A stretch of DNA of 64,000 nucleotides. It comes from Echinococcus granulosus (taxonomy: Eukaryota > Platyhelminthes > Cestoda > Cyclophyllidea > Taeniidae). A program made the position numbers and the translations under genes. The DNA is taken from positions 783,282 to 847,281 of the forward strand of contig NW_020170393.1 of the NCBI RefSeq assembly GCF_000524195.1, in the 5' to 3' direction. This document shows positions 1-13,493 of the stretch, one piece after another. Positions within the stretch are counted from its first letter, which is position 1, and each line of letters begins with the position of its first letter. Under the pieces are notes generated by a model, which did not search any database, was not told where the DNA came from, and worked only from the letters and a program-made list of their open reading frames with translations.

Positions 1-3000
1 ACCAACAGTTGCAGTTGACAGTTCCTTAAGCATGTCAAAGTAGTGGGCTGTTTGGACAGCCTAATGAATGGTCTTGTCAAAATCCAGCATCCACACAAGC
101 GCCGTCGTCAGTAGGGTTTGGTGATAGCAACTGTCTCCACCACCCAAGCACTTAGGCGGGCATGGACTTCCGCGATCAATGCATTATCCCCATGTTCCAT
201 TTTTTTTTCAAAACAGGGTATTATTATCCCCTTTCATATCATAATGTCTGGTTTAGAAGCAATGGGACGTGCCGACCGACCTGAATGAAATTATCTGCGA
301 TTGCCATTATCCCCTACCAAGATTACTTTGTCTGAAGGAATAACTTTTATGGCTTCCGACGCCGCTGCGATGTAACAAGAAGTCGCAATTGAGTCCAAAC
401 CGTTTATGCTCCAGCATGATGCTTTGAGGTAAAAAAGGAAATCTTGTGTCTACATTGTGAAGCACAAGTGTAAAAGTGGAATCCTTTACAGTAAGTAAAA
501 TGTTCTCTCCTGAGGGAGGGTATAAAAGGCGCCTTTCAACGACATTTACAAGAAAAGATTTCAATTCTGACAATTGAAATACCCTGGTCGGTTGGTGCCT
601 GGCTTTGATGCCCACTCATGACAAATGAGACGTAGCCAATAAGGCGAAATTCGTCTTTCCATGTAAAAAAGCTAAGTCCTGTATCCTTTACAGCAGGCAG
701 GATAGGAGTGCCAACTTTATCCAAACAGTAGGGACTTGCGTTAAAGACACTACGAATAGGACATCCATTTCAAGGGATCACCGTCGACAAATTTCCTGTA
801 ACGTTCTGCTGGATTAAAAATACGATTCCGATGAAAGTTTTTTTGCATTTTTCTAATTTTATTGCAAACTAAGAGTTGCAAGTGCTTTTTTGATGGCCAA
901 TGTGACAGCGGCGTTTCTGCTGACCTCCATATTAACGTTCTTGTTCACAAGTCAATATGCATAACTTGAGGCACACAACTTAAAGAAAAAAATTTCTAAA
1001 AAAAATTTCCGCCTTTTCTTAAAAATGTAGTACTTTTGTTTCGATGATTTAATTCGTGATTATGCACCATCCGAGAACATTTGAGGCTGTCTATGCGGTT
1101 AAAACATTGGAGCGACATGGAAGTTTTAGGAGCCCGTGAAGTTGGATCTTTCTTACTGCAAAGGTGATTGTATAAACAATCGGAGTGAACTTAATCCGTT
1201 TTCATACCTTCTAGTTAAACTAGAAGGAGATACTAAATGCTAATTTTATTTCTGTAAATGGAATTGGATTTAAAGCGCCTACGAAGAGATTGCACAAACT
1301 AGGGCGGAAACACCTGCGAGTAGGGCAGTGTGGCCAAGACGGACTTAAACAATGGGAAAATTTGTGACTAAGCATAAATAAACATTTAAATATGCGGAGT
1401 CTTTTTTTGTGCACCGGTAACACCCGTTTTGCTCAAAACACGCAGGGCTCTAAGAATGAGGGGGATGGTGTGTGTGTGTGTATGTTTCACTTAACTATAA
1501 CAGTAGGAGAAGTAACAAAGAATTATGTAGGCTTACTTCGTTGCTATGACTAGTATTGAATCGTCGCTATGACAATTAAATTCAATCCCCCTGCTTTCTA
1601 ATTCAATGGTTTAATCAAATTGGCCCTTGTTTACCCCCACAGTCCGGCTGCTAGACACACCCAGGTTAGTAGTAAGACTAAATTAAAATAACTTCCTTAG
1701 TACATATAACAGACACAGGTCAGGACTCAAAGATGAAAATAAAGTAAATAATCATTCCATCATGATCTAGAATGCTTTCCTTATTTCATTCACCTTTAAG
1801 TCGTCATGATCAAGATCCAGACGGCAACGCATCTACGGTTGCCACGAGTGCAAAGACGCATGGGAAAAGGATTTCTCAAATGCCGACGGACACAGAACAG
1901 CCCATGGGTAATTCCAAATCACCAGACTGGGCTGACAAAGCCAGTCTCTAATAGTCGCTACATTTTACTTGGTTCCGGTTGTTGGGATCTAAAATGTCAG
2001 GAAGAATGCTGTCCATGAGGAAGAGACTGCAGGAAGTCGTCCTATGATAATTACGCCTCCAAATGCCTGCTTAGCCTTTTTCCGAAAGTTCAAACTTTCC
2101 GTAGCATTTTTAAACCCCAAGGTATATTCAAATTTTGCAACATTTGGGACACGGATTCAAGGTTTCACTTATTATCTATCATTCCGAAAAAGTAGCATAG
2201 GTCTATATAAAAATAGGGTACAATTCAGTTGAGCCGCATAAAAATGCAAGAAAAGCATCTTTCTGCCATGAAAATATTCTTGGAAAGGACATTTGCTTTC
2301 TGAAAAGAGATACATGACTCTTCAATGCCTGACAGGTGCTGTCACACAGAGCACAAACCGATTCAACGACACTCGGAACATAAAACCCTTTATATTTTAC
2401 GTTTAACTTGATTTTTACTCTAAAGAAAAACCAATTTTGACTAAGTTGTGACATTTAAGAAAAAGTTGATTTTGGACAGTTAACTGTTTGACAGGGCCAG
2501 GAGGCTTGTTTGGGTTCACCTTTCCGTGTGCACCGAAAGTCATGCGTCATTTTACAATTGTTTTAGGTGGTGCTTTTCCCCTAAAAATGCTTGATAATCT
2601 TTCTGTGGAAAAGGCATGACTGGGCGACTCGCATCAGTGCCATCGAGAGGCTACTTCGACTTGAGGTCCTAGGCTTATCACTAAGCCGGGATAAAGCTCA
2701 TCCACCTCAGCGTCTTTCGCTTGCACACAGTTCTCAAGGCAAACAAGCGACTTTGGGTTGAATTGACAATGACCGTCAACACCCCCGAATGCCACAGCTA
2801 ACAGGAAAGACTAAGGAGGATAAATGATCTTTGCGTTGCTCCTCAACAAAAAAAAACGTTACTCTTGAGTTCTCGCCTTTTAACTTATCGATGCCTCCGG
2901 GAGTATGGAAGTAGAAACTACTGGTAATTTCTCTTTTTTACCTTAAAAAAATATTGTCGCAGACTGCAGACTAATCAATGTCATCTCAATTTCTTTCCCT

Positions 3001-4694
3001 ACAATAATTGTTGATCCGGTATTGACGCACTGGAATGAAAGGGTGGAAGAAGGGAGATTGGAACGCGTTTTGTAATCAGTTGAGCATTTCACTAATGTAG
3101 CATTAAATTTTGTAGCTTTTAGTATTTAACCGAGATAAGTGTTTCCTATCTCAAGCACCTACTGGGTATAAAAGTGGCGGATGATAGAAAGGAAGGAAAG
3201 ATGGACGGATGCATTATGGAGGCTCTCAGCTCTTCACAGCTGTCGCCAGTATTGCAATAAATCATTTTCACCTTCTTAATTTCTCCAGTAAGAAGCTAAA
3301 AACCCCAAACCTCTCATGCGAGTCTGCTATACAGTAAGAAAAACTCCTCCAGTTCAACAAGGCATCGCTGGTCCCACTCCAATGCACCATTATCAGCATC
3401 ACGACAACTCACAAGTGTGTAGAGGGAAGTTATCAAGCAAGTTCGGGGCTTTAAAGCAAATAAGCCTCTTTAACGAGCTTAAACGCTACAAAATTAAAGT
3501 AACTGCCCTCGCCTATATTCTCTGAGAGACTCGCATGGAGACCAACAAATTCACAATTACGGCCAAACGAAATGCAAAATACTCATTTGAATGGACATTT
3601 TTAAAAGTTAAAATCAGGTTTCCCATCTTACTTAGGGACGGTGTATTACTTTAATAGACAGCAACCCCAGTTATCACCCCTCATAGACATTCAGCAAACT
3701 TATTGACCTTCTATCCAACAAGTATCTTGTACTTCTTCCCAACTAACTCAACACCAATCATGGTGTTTGAAGAATCGCAATTAGAAGTTTCCGTTTACCT
3801 CTCGGAAGAATTGGTAGATTCAAGTATATTTCTGTTTTTAGGGAAAAAACCTCCGCCTCTCCTAGTACACGATACGGGGAGCAAAAGTACACACGAAGTA
3901 GATGTTCCATAAATCTGACAATGCCCACGCAAAATCCCCTGTTTAGTCATCTCCTTTCAAGCCGGCCTTTCACTGCACAGTCCCCACTCCACAACAAATT
4001 AACTGACTACGATGCCAGCGGTAGAATGAATCAAGTCGGTTCCATTATCACTGGGTTCAGTGATGGTCAACTTACTAATTGAAACATGCTTATGTTTCCC
4101 TAGATAACATCAGTGTGGAGGAGACGTGTGCATCCACTTCAAAGAACTCTCGCGTCGTGTAGATAAGAGAATGCTCTGCGTGGTCTCGCCTACTTGCCTG
4201 TACTTGGGTTTCAAAGGCCATGCTCCTAATAATCTACGAAACTCAAACAATTTAGCTCATAATTTACTGAAGTTTTTAAATAAAAGTTTTGTAGACTCCT
4301 GCAAAAGAAGACGGCATTTCCAAACTAAGATCTCAAAACAGGAGGCAAGTATTAATAGCACCTGTCAACCGTATGAACCAGTGGGAAGGGGAGAGGAAAA
4401 GCATCTCGTTATCTGTACGCAAATTCATCAATTTGTGAAAAAATTTAACTTACAAAAGGTAATTTCAGTGCAAAAGGGAGAAGTGGTTGAGTTAGCGGAT
4501 ATTTTTCATTTCGCTGAAACCCGAGGCAACTTTACTGACAATATTATTCAAACGATTACGACGCTCTCTCGGAAAAGCTTCTGCCATTGTATTGAAAAAT
4601 ACAAAAAATGCCGCATAGCTGCCTAGGACAAAAATAATCCTCCTGATGTTGCTTAATGATAAACGCAAGTTGGTCTATAAAATAAGGTGTTTAC
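1..4694. other. Gene-poor flank, probably innexin intron or 3' flank
   Basis: I see no convincing exon here on either strand. Open frames are short, AT-rich and lack splice-bounded conserved peptides. Because the innexin exon at 4695-5102 ends in a splice donor pointing into this stretch, all of it is probably intron of that gene. A TATA-like TATAAAAG near 3169 followed by a CAATAAA near 3255 is discussed as a possible solo LTR. A second TATAAAAG lies near 521. Confidence 0.5.
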
Positions 4695-5102
4695 ATGAAT
4701 TCCCGATTGCCAATTAAAAAGTCGCCAGATGATGCAGGGCAGATTGAAGAGGAAGGCCTGGATCATGAGAACGAATGGAACCCACTGGTAGTAGAGGATT
4801 TTTCGCTCCTCACGCTCCTGTGTCGACTCTGGCACGGTTTTCTGCTTAGTGGGCAGAAAGTAGGTACTCGTCACCCAACACACCGACTCCGCGTACTCCT
4901 CCTGTGCCCGTGTGAACTCTGTGGGCACCCAACATGCTATGGGCTTGCCAATGTACTGCCTCGCGGACACCACCAGTGTGAAGATGACCAGCAGGAGAGT
5001 GGTAAAGTTGTGGCTAAACCGATCAGCGAAATCGTCGTCACGTCGATGCTTCCCCGCGTCGAGCTTGAACTTGGTCAAGCCCGCGAAGAAGTGTGTGTCC
5101 AT
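4695..5102 (-). CDS. inx: Innexin, first coding exon (partial gene)
   Basis: Innexins are four-pass membrane proteins that form invertebrate gap junctions and hemichannels. The exon encodes 136 residues from an ATG in a good context (CCGCCATGG). Visible are a short cytoplasmic N-terminus, a first membrane segment (about residues 34-48, TTLLLVIFTLVVSARQYIGK), the first extracellular loop with its two cysteines (C57 in ACWVP and C75 in ESVCW, the latter followed by the TYFLP stretch) and the family signature YYQWVPFVLMIQAFLF at the start of the second membrane segment, ending at NWQSGIH. A splice donor GTAAAC follows in phase 0. The second extracellular loop, membrane segments 3 and 4 and the C-terminus are absent, so the next exon lies beyond the window's left edge or more than 4.6 kb away. 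Family assignment is firm; the paralogue cannot be told. Confidence 0.95.
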
Positions 5103-5620
5103 GGCGGCGACTCAGAGTGGGGACGAGGAGGAGGAGGAGGAGGAGAAGGAGAAGCAGGCAATCTATCCTACTACTGATACCCCACTGGGCAACGTCATGA
5201 GCAGTGACTGAGCGAGGGACAATGCCATGCGTGCAGGGCAATTGAATGTGAATGGGAGTGCGTGTTGGGGTGTGTGTGTGAACACAGCACACATGCCCTG
5301 ATGTAATGTAATCAGCGCTCCCGCCTATGAGACGACTGATTGGCCAGTAGCTGGTTGGCTGGCTGGCTCCGATGATGCAACGGGATGCGGATGTGCTTCT
5401 ATCCACTGGCACTGCTGCTGCCTCTACTGCCACTGCCACTACCGCCGCCGCGAATGACGATTATGCATGCCATTCCTGAAGGCACTCTCCTCGCTCCTCC
5501 CCATTGTAATGCACAAATTAATGACATGTAATTACTACATCTCGTTAACCATGGCCAAAAAACCCCGTGACAGAACAAAAACGTAGAATGAACGACGTTG
5601 ATCGCGGCACACAAAATGTT
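5103..5620 (-). promoter_or_regulatory. Innexin 5' UTR/promoter region, GC-rich
   Basis: This stretch lies immediately upstream of the innexin start. It is clearly more GC-rich than its surroundings. On the + strand it holds a purine run of GAG units (about 5125-5160), a TG run (about 5270-5280), repeated GGCT units (about 5353-5366) and CCGCCGCCGCG near 5440. No TATA box is evident at a fixed spacing. Calling it a promoter is inference from position and composition. Confidence 0.4.
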
Positions 5621-6672
5621 TTTTTAATAAATATTATTTTATAAACCGCTTCGACATTTTTTACTTCCAAAAAAATTACTACCAAGAATAAGTATAGAAT
5701 TTATTCACTTTTTTCGTGAAAATTTCTGCTTTGAGAAGGGGGAGGGTGATTTTATCGGCGCTGCGGCTTGAAGCTGGCGCCAAACGTGTTTTTGACGGTT
5801 AAAGATTAGGCGAATAAAAATAATAGTAGGCCAGTGTTTTGCGCTTTTTTACCATGCGGATGCCGAATGCATGGGTGATTCGAGAACCACTCCTAGTTCG
5901 GCAGTATACTTGACAATCAGGATATATTCTCCCGTCATACTCATTCCCGAATTTCATTTAAATTTGTGTGTGCGTGCGTCCGACAATCATGACTTTCCGA
6001 GAATGTTCCCAGGTTAGGTTTGAAGCCCACCTTGTTTGTTTATTTCACATGTTTGCCTAGAAAACTCTTTCACAACAATGACGTTTATTCGAGCTCTGAA
6101 ATCTGTTTTTATCCTCAATCCCAGGAGGCAAAATATATTCACACTGTGCATCACACAATAAGGCAGTATGGAGGAAATAATGGGGGGGGGGGGTATGACA
6201 CAGTTTCCCCCTCTAATTTAGTGCCGCATCCAGGAAGTAAAATTAACGGGGCAAAATTGCCTGCTATAAATTAAAAAGAGAACCAAATGGAGCTGTAGGC
6301 ATCGCGCGAACAATATTGAAGTAAAATAGTCACTCTGCATTTGGAAAAAGAACCAAAAGCTGATAAACACAGTGTCCGTCATCTTTTTCTTCACATACTT
6401 CATCTTCTGAATGGAATACAACACAAAAAGGTGTTTCAAGGACGGGAAAATGTGCGGGTGCCGGGTCGGAGTGATTGCGAGAGACCGAACGGCCCAGGCT
6501 CTGGTAGTAGTCCCGGTATGCGTCTACCATGGGGATGTGGCACAGGCACGCCTAGAAACTTGATGCTATAATTAATTGCCATCTTTGACTTCTGTGCCAC
6601 GCGGTCGCGCCAAATGCCCACACCCGCCATGTGCCTCCTGCCCACTGCGACTTTACCACCGATTTTAGGTGA
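5621..6672. other. No gene seen
   Basis: Non-coding sequence between the innexin 5' region and the assembly gap. It contains a run of ten or more G at about 6181-6192 and T-rich stretches. No splice-bounded coding segment was found. Confidence 0.4.
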
Positions 6673-6772
6673 NNNNNNNNNNNNNNNNNNNNNNNNNNNN
6701 NNNNNNNNNNNNNNNNNNNNNNNNNNNNNNNNNNNNNNNNNNNNNNNNNNNNNNNNNNNNNNNNNNNNNNNN
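6673..6772. other. Assembly gap (100 N)
   Basis: Exactly 100 N. The fixed round length suggests a placeholder of unknown true size. Confidence 0.99.
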
Positions 6773-9700
6773 TTCAGCTACTGAGACCGTACGTATTATA
6801 TTACCACGTCTGCTACGGCTGACCACGGTACCCTCTGGATCACCACATTATTCAGTGCCATTTCTCCCATACTCCAAAGGCTCTCCGCGCACTTTTCATT
6901 GAGATAGGGAGGGGTTCTTGCCCAACATCACTGTAAGAGGAATATGTTTAGTTCTCCGAGTGTCCGTCGGTACCTTCTTTTATCTCACGTCTACGTAATT
7001 TCAATGGGCTAGAATGACCATAATCATAATAGCAACGTCCTCCCCATTTGAGACTCATTATTAGCCCATATGGCCGGCGTGTGTGTATGTAACATTTTCA
7101 ATTCGATGCTGTGTGTGCGTGTGTGTTTACTCTGTCCCTGTGCTCGAGCTAATGGACCATCTGGGATTTCTCAGAACAGTGGAGGTACATTGCATATGGT
7201 TCACCGAGCTGCCATTCATTCTAATTGTCCCTTTTCTCGGATCCACTTAGGGGAAAATTGCTTGAACTTCGGAGATTGCAACATCGACTGGATAAACAAG
7301 TAGGGGGGGCATTTAAAATCCCGTCTAAAATGCAAATGCTACAATAGTTGCTTCCGATCGGGAAAGAATTGTGAGTAGTATATAGAGTGGAACACTTCTT
7401 ACCTCAGACTCGTTACTGCCGCCGGACCGACTCCTTTATTTTACGTAAACTAGAATGCAGGTAAATAAACTCAAAGGAGGAGCTCCCGTCGGCCCTACGC
7501 ACCTCGGCTTTCTGTTGGTAGCGCAGCGCGGTTGCCACAATGAGGAAAAATTGTTTTACTCAGTCGATTTGTGGGCGTATCGCTGACAAATTGTTCATCC
7601 ACCTTTTCACGCTGTTGTCGAGGCAAAATTGCCCCATCAGACGTAAACAACACTTGCTGTGTGCTACTTGTTACTCCTATCTAGCTAAAAAAAGAAAACG
7701 AGGATTAGCTTTATGGAATTTTAGTGGGGCGAAAGCGAAGCATCAACTAAAGAGAAGGAATTAAGTTTGGGTAAATGTTTCGTTGGTGGTTCTTGTGTGG
7801 CACAAAGTGCCAATCGTTCCGTTATTTATACATTCAGGAATCCCTCATCTATCTCCCTCTCAATCGAAGATGAAGGGAAGCTGAACTGTGGAATAACGGC
7901 CGTCAAAGCCCTGAAAGTTGGAGCTGTCAAAAGTTCTATCGAGAACCTAGTCCTGTTTTCCGAGACCGTATTTAAAAATTTAAAATATTTTTTCTAAGAT
8001 GGTCTTGGTCGCGAATCAAATTAGCAGGAATTTGTCAAGCCATAAACTCCTAATCCTTTTTCCCCACCGCTTGCATTGCATAATTAGGTGTCCCTAAGCC
8101 ATGGGGATATCCCGAGTGCCCTCCTCTCCCTTTCTACGCATAGTCTAAACCATAAAAGTACCAAAAAGAAGTTTAAGAGGTTTAGATGCACTGGAGTGGA
8201 ATAAATTTAGGGATGTTTATTTACATTAATAAGAATACGTCCGAGAAACGTCATACTTCTGATACGCATTGATTAAAAGGTCAAGTCTTCACTCTATCCG
8301 CTGGTAATTCATTTCAAATCAGTGTTGCATTGCGAGATTTCCCCAACATTCTTGGTGAATCAAAATTCCCACATCAGGTTTCGACACGAAGTCAATCCGA
8401 TTATTAGGAATTTCAGCTGCCACTTTCGGCTGAAGTTTCATAGTGTGGAGGTGTTGTCAATTTCCAGCCTACACTCGTTTGTGCCTTGACGAAGAGGGCC
8501 ATTGTAGACGGCAGCTGTATTTCCAATGAAAAAAAGCATGGAAATTCTGGCAGGTTTGTCTTCTAATAAGAAAGAGTGCACATTTGTATTCGAGAGCTTA
8601 AATAGCTTTACATGGAAGATATGATTAGAAAATGCATTGAACCGGTTTTACTTAGTACCAGTACCACTGAGGGAGGAGTAGGGCAAAGCGATTAATCAAG
8701 CGGGTTGGTAAAACTGATTCAAGACGATCTTATACCGCCTCGAATTTGCTAATGTCAATCTTCCTGAAGCATCAGCATAATCTCCACCTCACTGTCACAA
8801 GGCAATACCGGTATTTCCCTACCTGACAACGTTGAGTGTCAGTTCATCAGAGGTTAAGGAAAAAATTTGGACAAAACAGATTGGTATTTCAACCCAAATG
8901 GTTTCTACCAGTCTATTTTGCATCGTCAGTTCTGACTTGTTTATTACCCACTCAATACAATTTTTTGAATGACGCCACCTGTCAGGGAATCTTGAAAATC
9001 AGCTCCTTGGTTTAAGCGAGTGTCCGAATAAACGTCTCGAGGCAAGTATTGCTAAAAAAGAACAATTTTTTCTGCCAATAAAAGGAAGGCCCTTAAACCC
9101 ATCATCAGAATTGTAAGAGAGCTTTCAGGGTCTCCCAAAACTGGATGTAAGGCGTGAAGATGTAGCGGTTTATGCCTCAAGTAAAGATAAAGGCTTCAGG
9201 GAAAATGCTGCATTATAGTCAGGTTACAATTTGCATATGACAATGCAGACTTAAAGACTCTCTTCCTTGACTGCGAGGAAAAGAAAGTGGACTGTGAATT
9301 GATGCCTAATAGCTACTTTTGGGGAGCAGTTGCTCTATAATCTGAAGTGTCTCACTCGCCCGATCGGGATACCTAAACAAAAACGCAGTCTTTGTCTTCC
9401 TTAAGTTATTGTTTTGAGCATCCATTGTTATTACCCTCGCACACAAATTGCTCAATGAGTACCACTAAATAGCGGCAGCTCATTAGTAAATCCTCCTTTC
9501 CCTATTATTATTTCCCACAAAAAAGCGAAAAACAATGTTTGTGAGTCGGCCGTTGGTAGGCTCAAATTGTCGTGTGGGAGTTCCCACAGTCAACCTGCAA
9601 TGTATGTCTATTATGGAGGTCATTGGTACTGTCCATCCTTCCGTCCGTCCACTTTTGGAGTGCCTGCAAACGTTGCACAGCTCATCTTTGGTAACACCCG

Positions 9701-11299
9701 CAACTCAACCAACTTTTCCATTTTATCCTATTAATACGTTTCCACTAAAAGCGAACTGACAGTCGGGGTTTATCCCAATGCTTCTAGCACGTGTGTCGTC
9801 GCCTACTTTCGGAGGAACCACTGCTCTGCTACTACAGTTGAACCCGCGTATCGCAAGTGGCATTTACTGACCTCTAACAGCGGTATTTATAGGCAACCTG
9901 ATAGACTGAAGTCGTCTCTATGTTTACTTCAATTGAACCTTTGGTCAAAAGTACCTATCAGAGAATACAGTATTCAATTCCATGAAATCGCTTTTGGCCT
10001 AAGATTTGAATAGTTAGAAGGGAATCTAATCATACCTCCGCCCTTGAGGTGAATGAATGTGAGAAAGTCATTTGATTGTAGAAAAAGAAAGAACTTTGAA
10101 CTCGCATTCAATAGCTTTTTATCCTCCTCGTACCCGCTCTCGTGTGTTGCAGTCGCTGGCAGCAACTCACTTCAAATACGGCCGTTCGCATTTGTTTTTG
10201 CCCAATACGTGCTCAAAAATGTGTCCGTGCATTGTGGGAAATGAAGTATGCGATTGTTTTAAATAACAAGACTTTCACAATCGTAATAAGACTTTATGAC
10301 TACGCATTAAAGCACAAGTTAGATCTAAGATACCACTCTTGCTTGAAGCATGATGAGGCCGGGAAACAACTTCGAAATAGCTAAGGCAACAGGAAGTGAG
10401 TATGCTACGCGCCAACACGAGTCAGAAATGCTCGTTTCCATACCGCCTGAAGAAATTTTGGGCGAACTGAGTAAAGATTTCTGGCCTTCAGAAACCACAT
10501 TTTCTTTAGCTTCTGGTCAAACAGGAAAAAGTGCAGTCCTTTTACTAAGATAAAAAACCGACACTCAAGGATACTCATCTATCATCTGCTGATTGAGTAT
10601 CCGCCAGAACGGAAGCGCTTTATTTCATAATGAGCATTGTATTGTACTGAAAGATGGGAGGACGCACCTGACCGCTGTTCAACAATCAAAACCAGTTATT
10701 TCCTTTAGACTTATGAATCCTACATGCCAATTGTACCGTACTAAGCTTAACCACACGATTTAATGCAACTAGCTATCAGAAAAGTGGTGAAGACCACACG
10801 TCACACATTTGTGACGCCAGGCTCAGATAAGAAAATTGAAGTGTCACACACGTGACGGTGGTAACAAATGAGTTAAAACACTTGTGCAGTAATTGTATGC
10901 TTTAGCTTTTTCCATAATCCATTTATATTTTCTTCTTGATCCGGTAAAATACAAATTAATTGAAAATGTACACAACAAAACAATAAGCCATACACACCGG
11001 AAGTAGGCAAGAGAAGCAAAGAAAATTGCAAAAAAAAGTAGTACATAAAATAAAAGCGCCGGTTCGCTTGTTAACGCTCCGTCGGCCATGACGAACAAGT
11101 GGAAGATAGCGGTGGGAGGGAGATCTCTGAAACAAAGCATAACACAGCGGAGCCGTCAGTTTTCGGTTGGTGAAAACTTTTAGCATCGGCTACCGAACCA
11201 TGGTCACAAAGATGGGGCATCAAATTCTAGCTAACAGAAGCATCGCTTGCTTTAATCTCGCCTTCTGCCACTCCACTCTTGCTAATCACTGCGTATAGG
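6773..11299. other. No gene seen
   Basis: About 4.5 kb in which I could not identify any exon, RNA gene or named repeat. Open frames are short and of ordinary AT-rich composition. A small dyad-rich patch with CGTCAC/GTGACG words lies at about 10796-10860. Confidence 0.35.
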
Positions 11300-11655
11300 T
11301 AGCTGGAGTGAGTAAGCCCCCTCCATCCAAGAGGGATCAGTGCTGTCCGGGTCAGATATCCCCTCAGTTGCAAGCAAATTCGATGACTAGCGCTGTTGGT
11401 TGATTCAAGGGTGCTTTTCCTTACAGCACGACGATTCAAAGGAGGAGAAGGGGGGCTATGTACTACTTTAGCTACTCGTTTAACAATTTGTTTTGGTTTC
11501 AAAGCCACTTAAGGCTCCGGCGATTGTACTTTTACTGGGTGGCGTAGCCTCTGGGCCATGTCAGTAGTCTCCTAGCTCCTCTGTACGTTGGCAATACTTA
11601 TTCTGCCACAGCATTATGACACCTTCTGACGCCAGAAAAGACTCGGGGAATTGCA
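11300..11655 (+). mobile_element. TRIM-type LTR element, 5'-truncated copy
   Basis: The stretch matches the 3' part of the element family repeated through this window: the AGAGGGATCAGTG block (about 11330), the GCAAATTCGATGACTAGCG block (about 11371), a polypurine tract at 11438-11455 and then an LTR starting TGTACTACTTTAGC at about 11459 and ending near 11655. The 5' LTR and most of the internal part are missing. It lies downstream of the large - strand gene. Confidence 0.75.
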
Positions 11656-13400
11656 TAAGTACACCCCTTGAAGAGGTTTTTCCTGTGTGATGTCGGACTG
11701 CTGAATATTTGGTAGTATTCAACAAACACATGCACCGCCTTCGCCAATTATGGGGTATACATCCACAGTGCTACACCTAATACCAAAGTGCAGCATGACA
11801 AAACGGTAACTTTTGACTTAGCCGCAGTGATGCGCACAATTTGGACATAAACAGTCAAATGTGCGTGTTACAGCACAGTGGCGAATACTCTAATGTCAAT
11901 TCTAACTCAAACTTCAAATCTCACAGATGAAGGGACAGATTTTAGCAGGAGTCCAAAGGTGCCCTGCATGCAAACGTGATGGCTCAATAAAGTGGTTGGT
12001 TGAGAAGACGTTTGTGAAACTGTAACAATTACCCACGATGGAAGCTTTAACCAAAAATTAGTTGAAAAAGCCGTATAATCGTTTGTGAAACAAGGAATCA
12101 TGTGCTTGGCAGAAGCGGGGTTTGGATTATCTGGACATATCCTAGTTTTCCCTATGGAGACACCTAAAACCCTGGAGAAGGGTGACAAAGGGGACATTTG
12201 GGGGGCCGAACGGGCTTGTGGATGCGGACAGCAGCCTCAGTCCCTGGGTTTTCGCACTCAAACAGCATCACGACTGGTGATCCAAAACTCAAAAAGTGTT
12301 GAATATGAATAGGCCATGACGACTTATCAGCGAGATTGCAAATGAAAATGCAGTGGAAGAGAGTAATGAGAAATTAATTTATCAGTTTGCATAATGTCGA
12401 GTTCCTGCGCCGAACCCCAACTCGGTTATACGACAAAAAAACAAGATTATATCTTACTCACCAGAAATGCCATCAAATAGAAACCAAATTTTCACGGAAA
12501 TCAGAATTTAGGGGAAAAATGCCCGGTTCGTCGAGATTTTACTTACTATCTACCCTCAAATTCCGACTAACCAGTTGGTCAAGTTCCGATGGGCACTCCC
12601 TAAGACCTTCGAACATCGAGTAAACTACTTAAATTACAATTCAATGACAACTCAAGTGGGAGTTTTACGTCCTTGCGATAGGAGGTAGGGCAGGAGGTCT
12701 CCACCAAATTCCCCAATTTTGCGTCGCGTGATAAACTGTCTCCACTTTTCAAAGCTCGCGCAACATGAACTTCCAGATTTATTGGGATCTCTTTTAAAAA
12801 CCGGGAGAGAGAGAGTAAGACTTCTTTCCGCGCTCTGATGAAACGTGTCACCACTTCCTGTTGGGTTTGGGAATGCATTTCGCTTGCCAAGAAGTCATAA
12901 AGTACTCATCGAGGATTTTAGCCACCTCCGAGGAGGCGGGGGGCAGTGTGGAGATAAGTGCTTTAAATTACCTTCTTCCCATCCCCATCCTGAGGTTGGG
13001 GAGTTAGACGTAAGGTTTTTATTTTTAACTGGAAAACAAAAGTAATTTTCGCAAAGCCTACTTATGCTCCATAGAGGTTTGGTCTACCGATCCTTTTTTT
13101 ATCACGGTGATTGGTAATTATCCTAATTACAAAAACCAACTACGCACCATGATTTTTAACATTTCCCACCCGATGTTATTCTCTAAGAAAATCGTGAAAC
13201 ATGGACTAGGAAGCTATTTTTAAAAATTGTTTTAAAGAAAGTAATTGAATGTGAAACATAAATTCCACCCATCTTGAGCTAAGTTTAATTACCCCAAACC
13301 GTTATCTGCATGAATGCTTTCAATTTCCACTTGTAATTTGTTTACCATGTCAGGCATCATTCCAAAAAGGAAACAGTTTTAAAAAAATCTAGTTTAGATT
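11656..13400. other. No gene seen
   Basis: Intergenic sequence between a truncated TRIM copy and the candidate exon near 13.5 kb. Open frames on both strands are short and show no family likeness. Confidence 0.35.
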
Positions 13401-13493
13401 ATCCTAACTATGTTACAATGGAATACGGAGAGGCGTCAGAGAGCAGGCAGAAACCTACCAATTTTGTGGTATGGCTTCGGGGTGGAATTAGTG

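Noticed and set aside
4126..4626. 166-codon + strand open frame
   Set aside because: Long for this region but AT-rich, of no recognisable family and without splice or promoter context. It probably lies in the innexin intron on the opposite strand.
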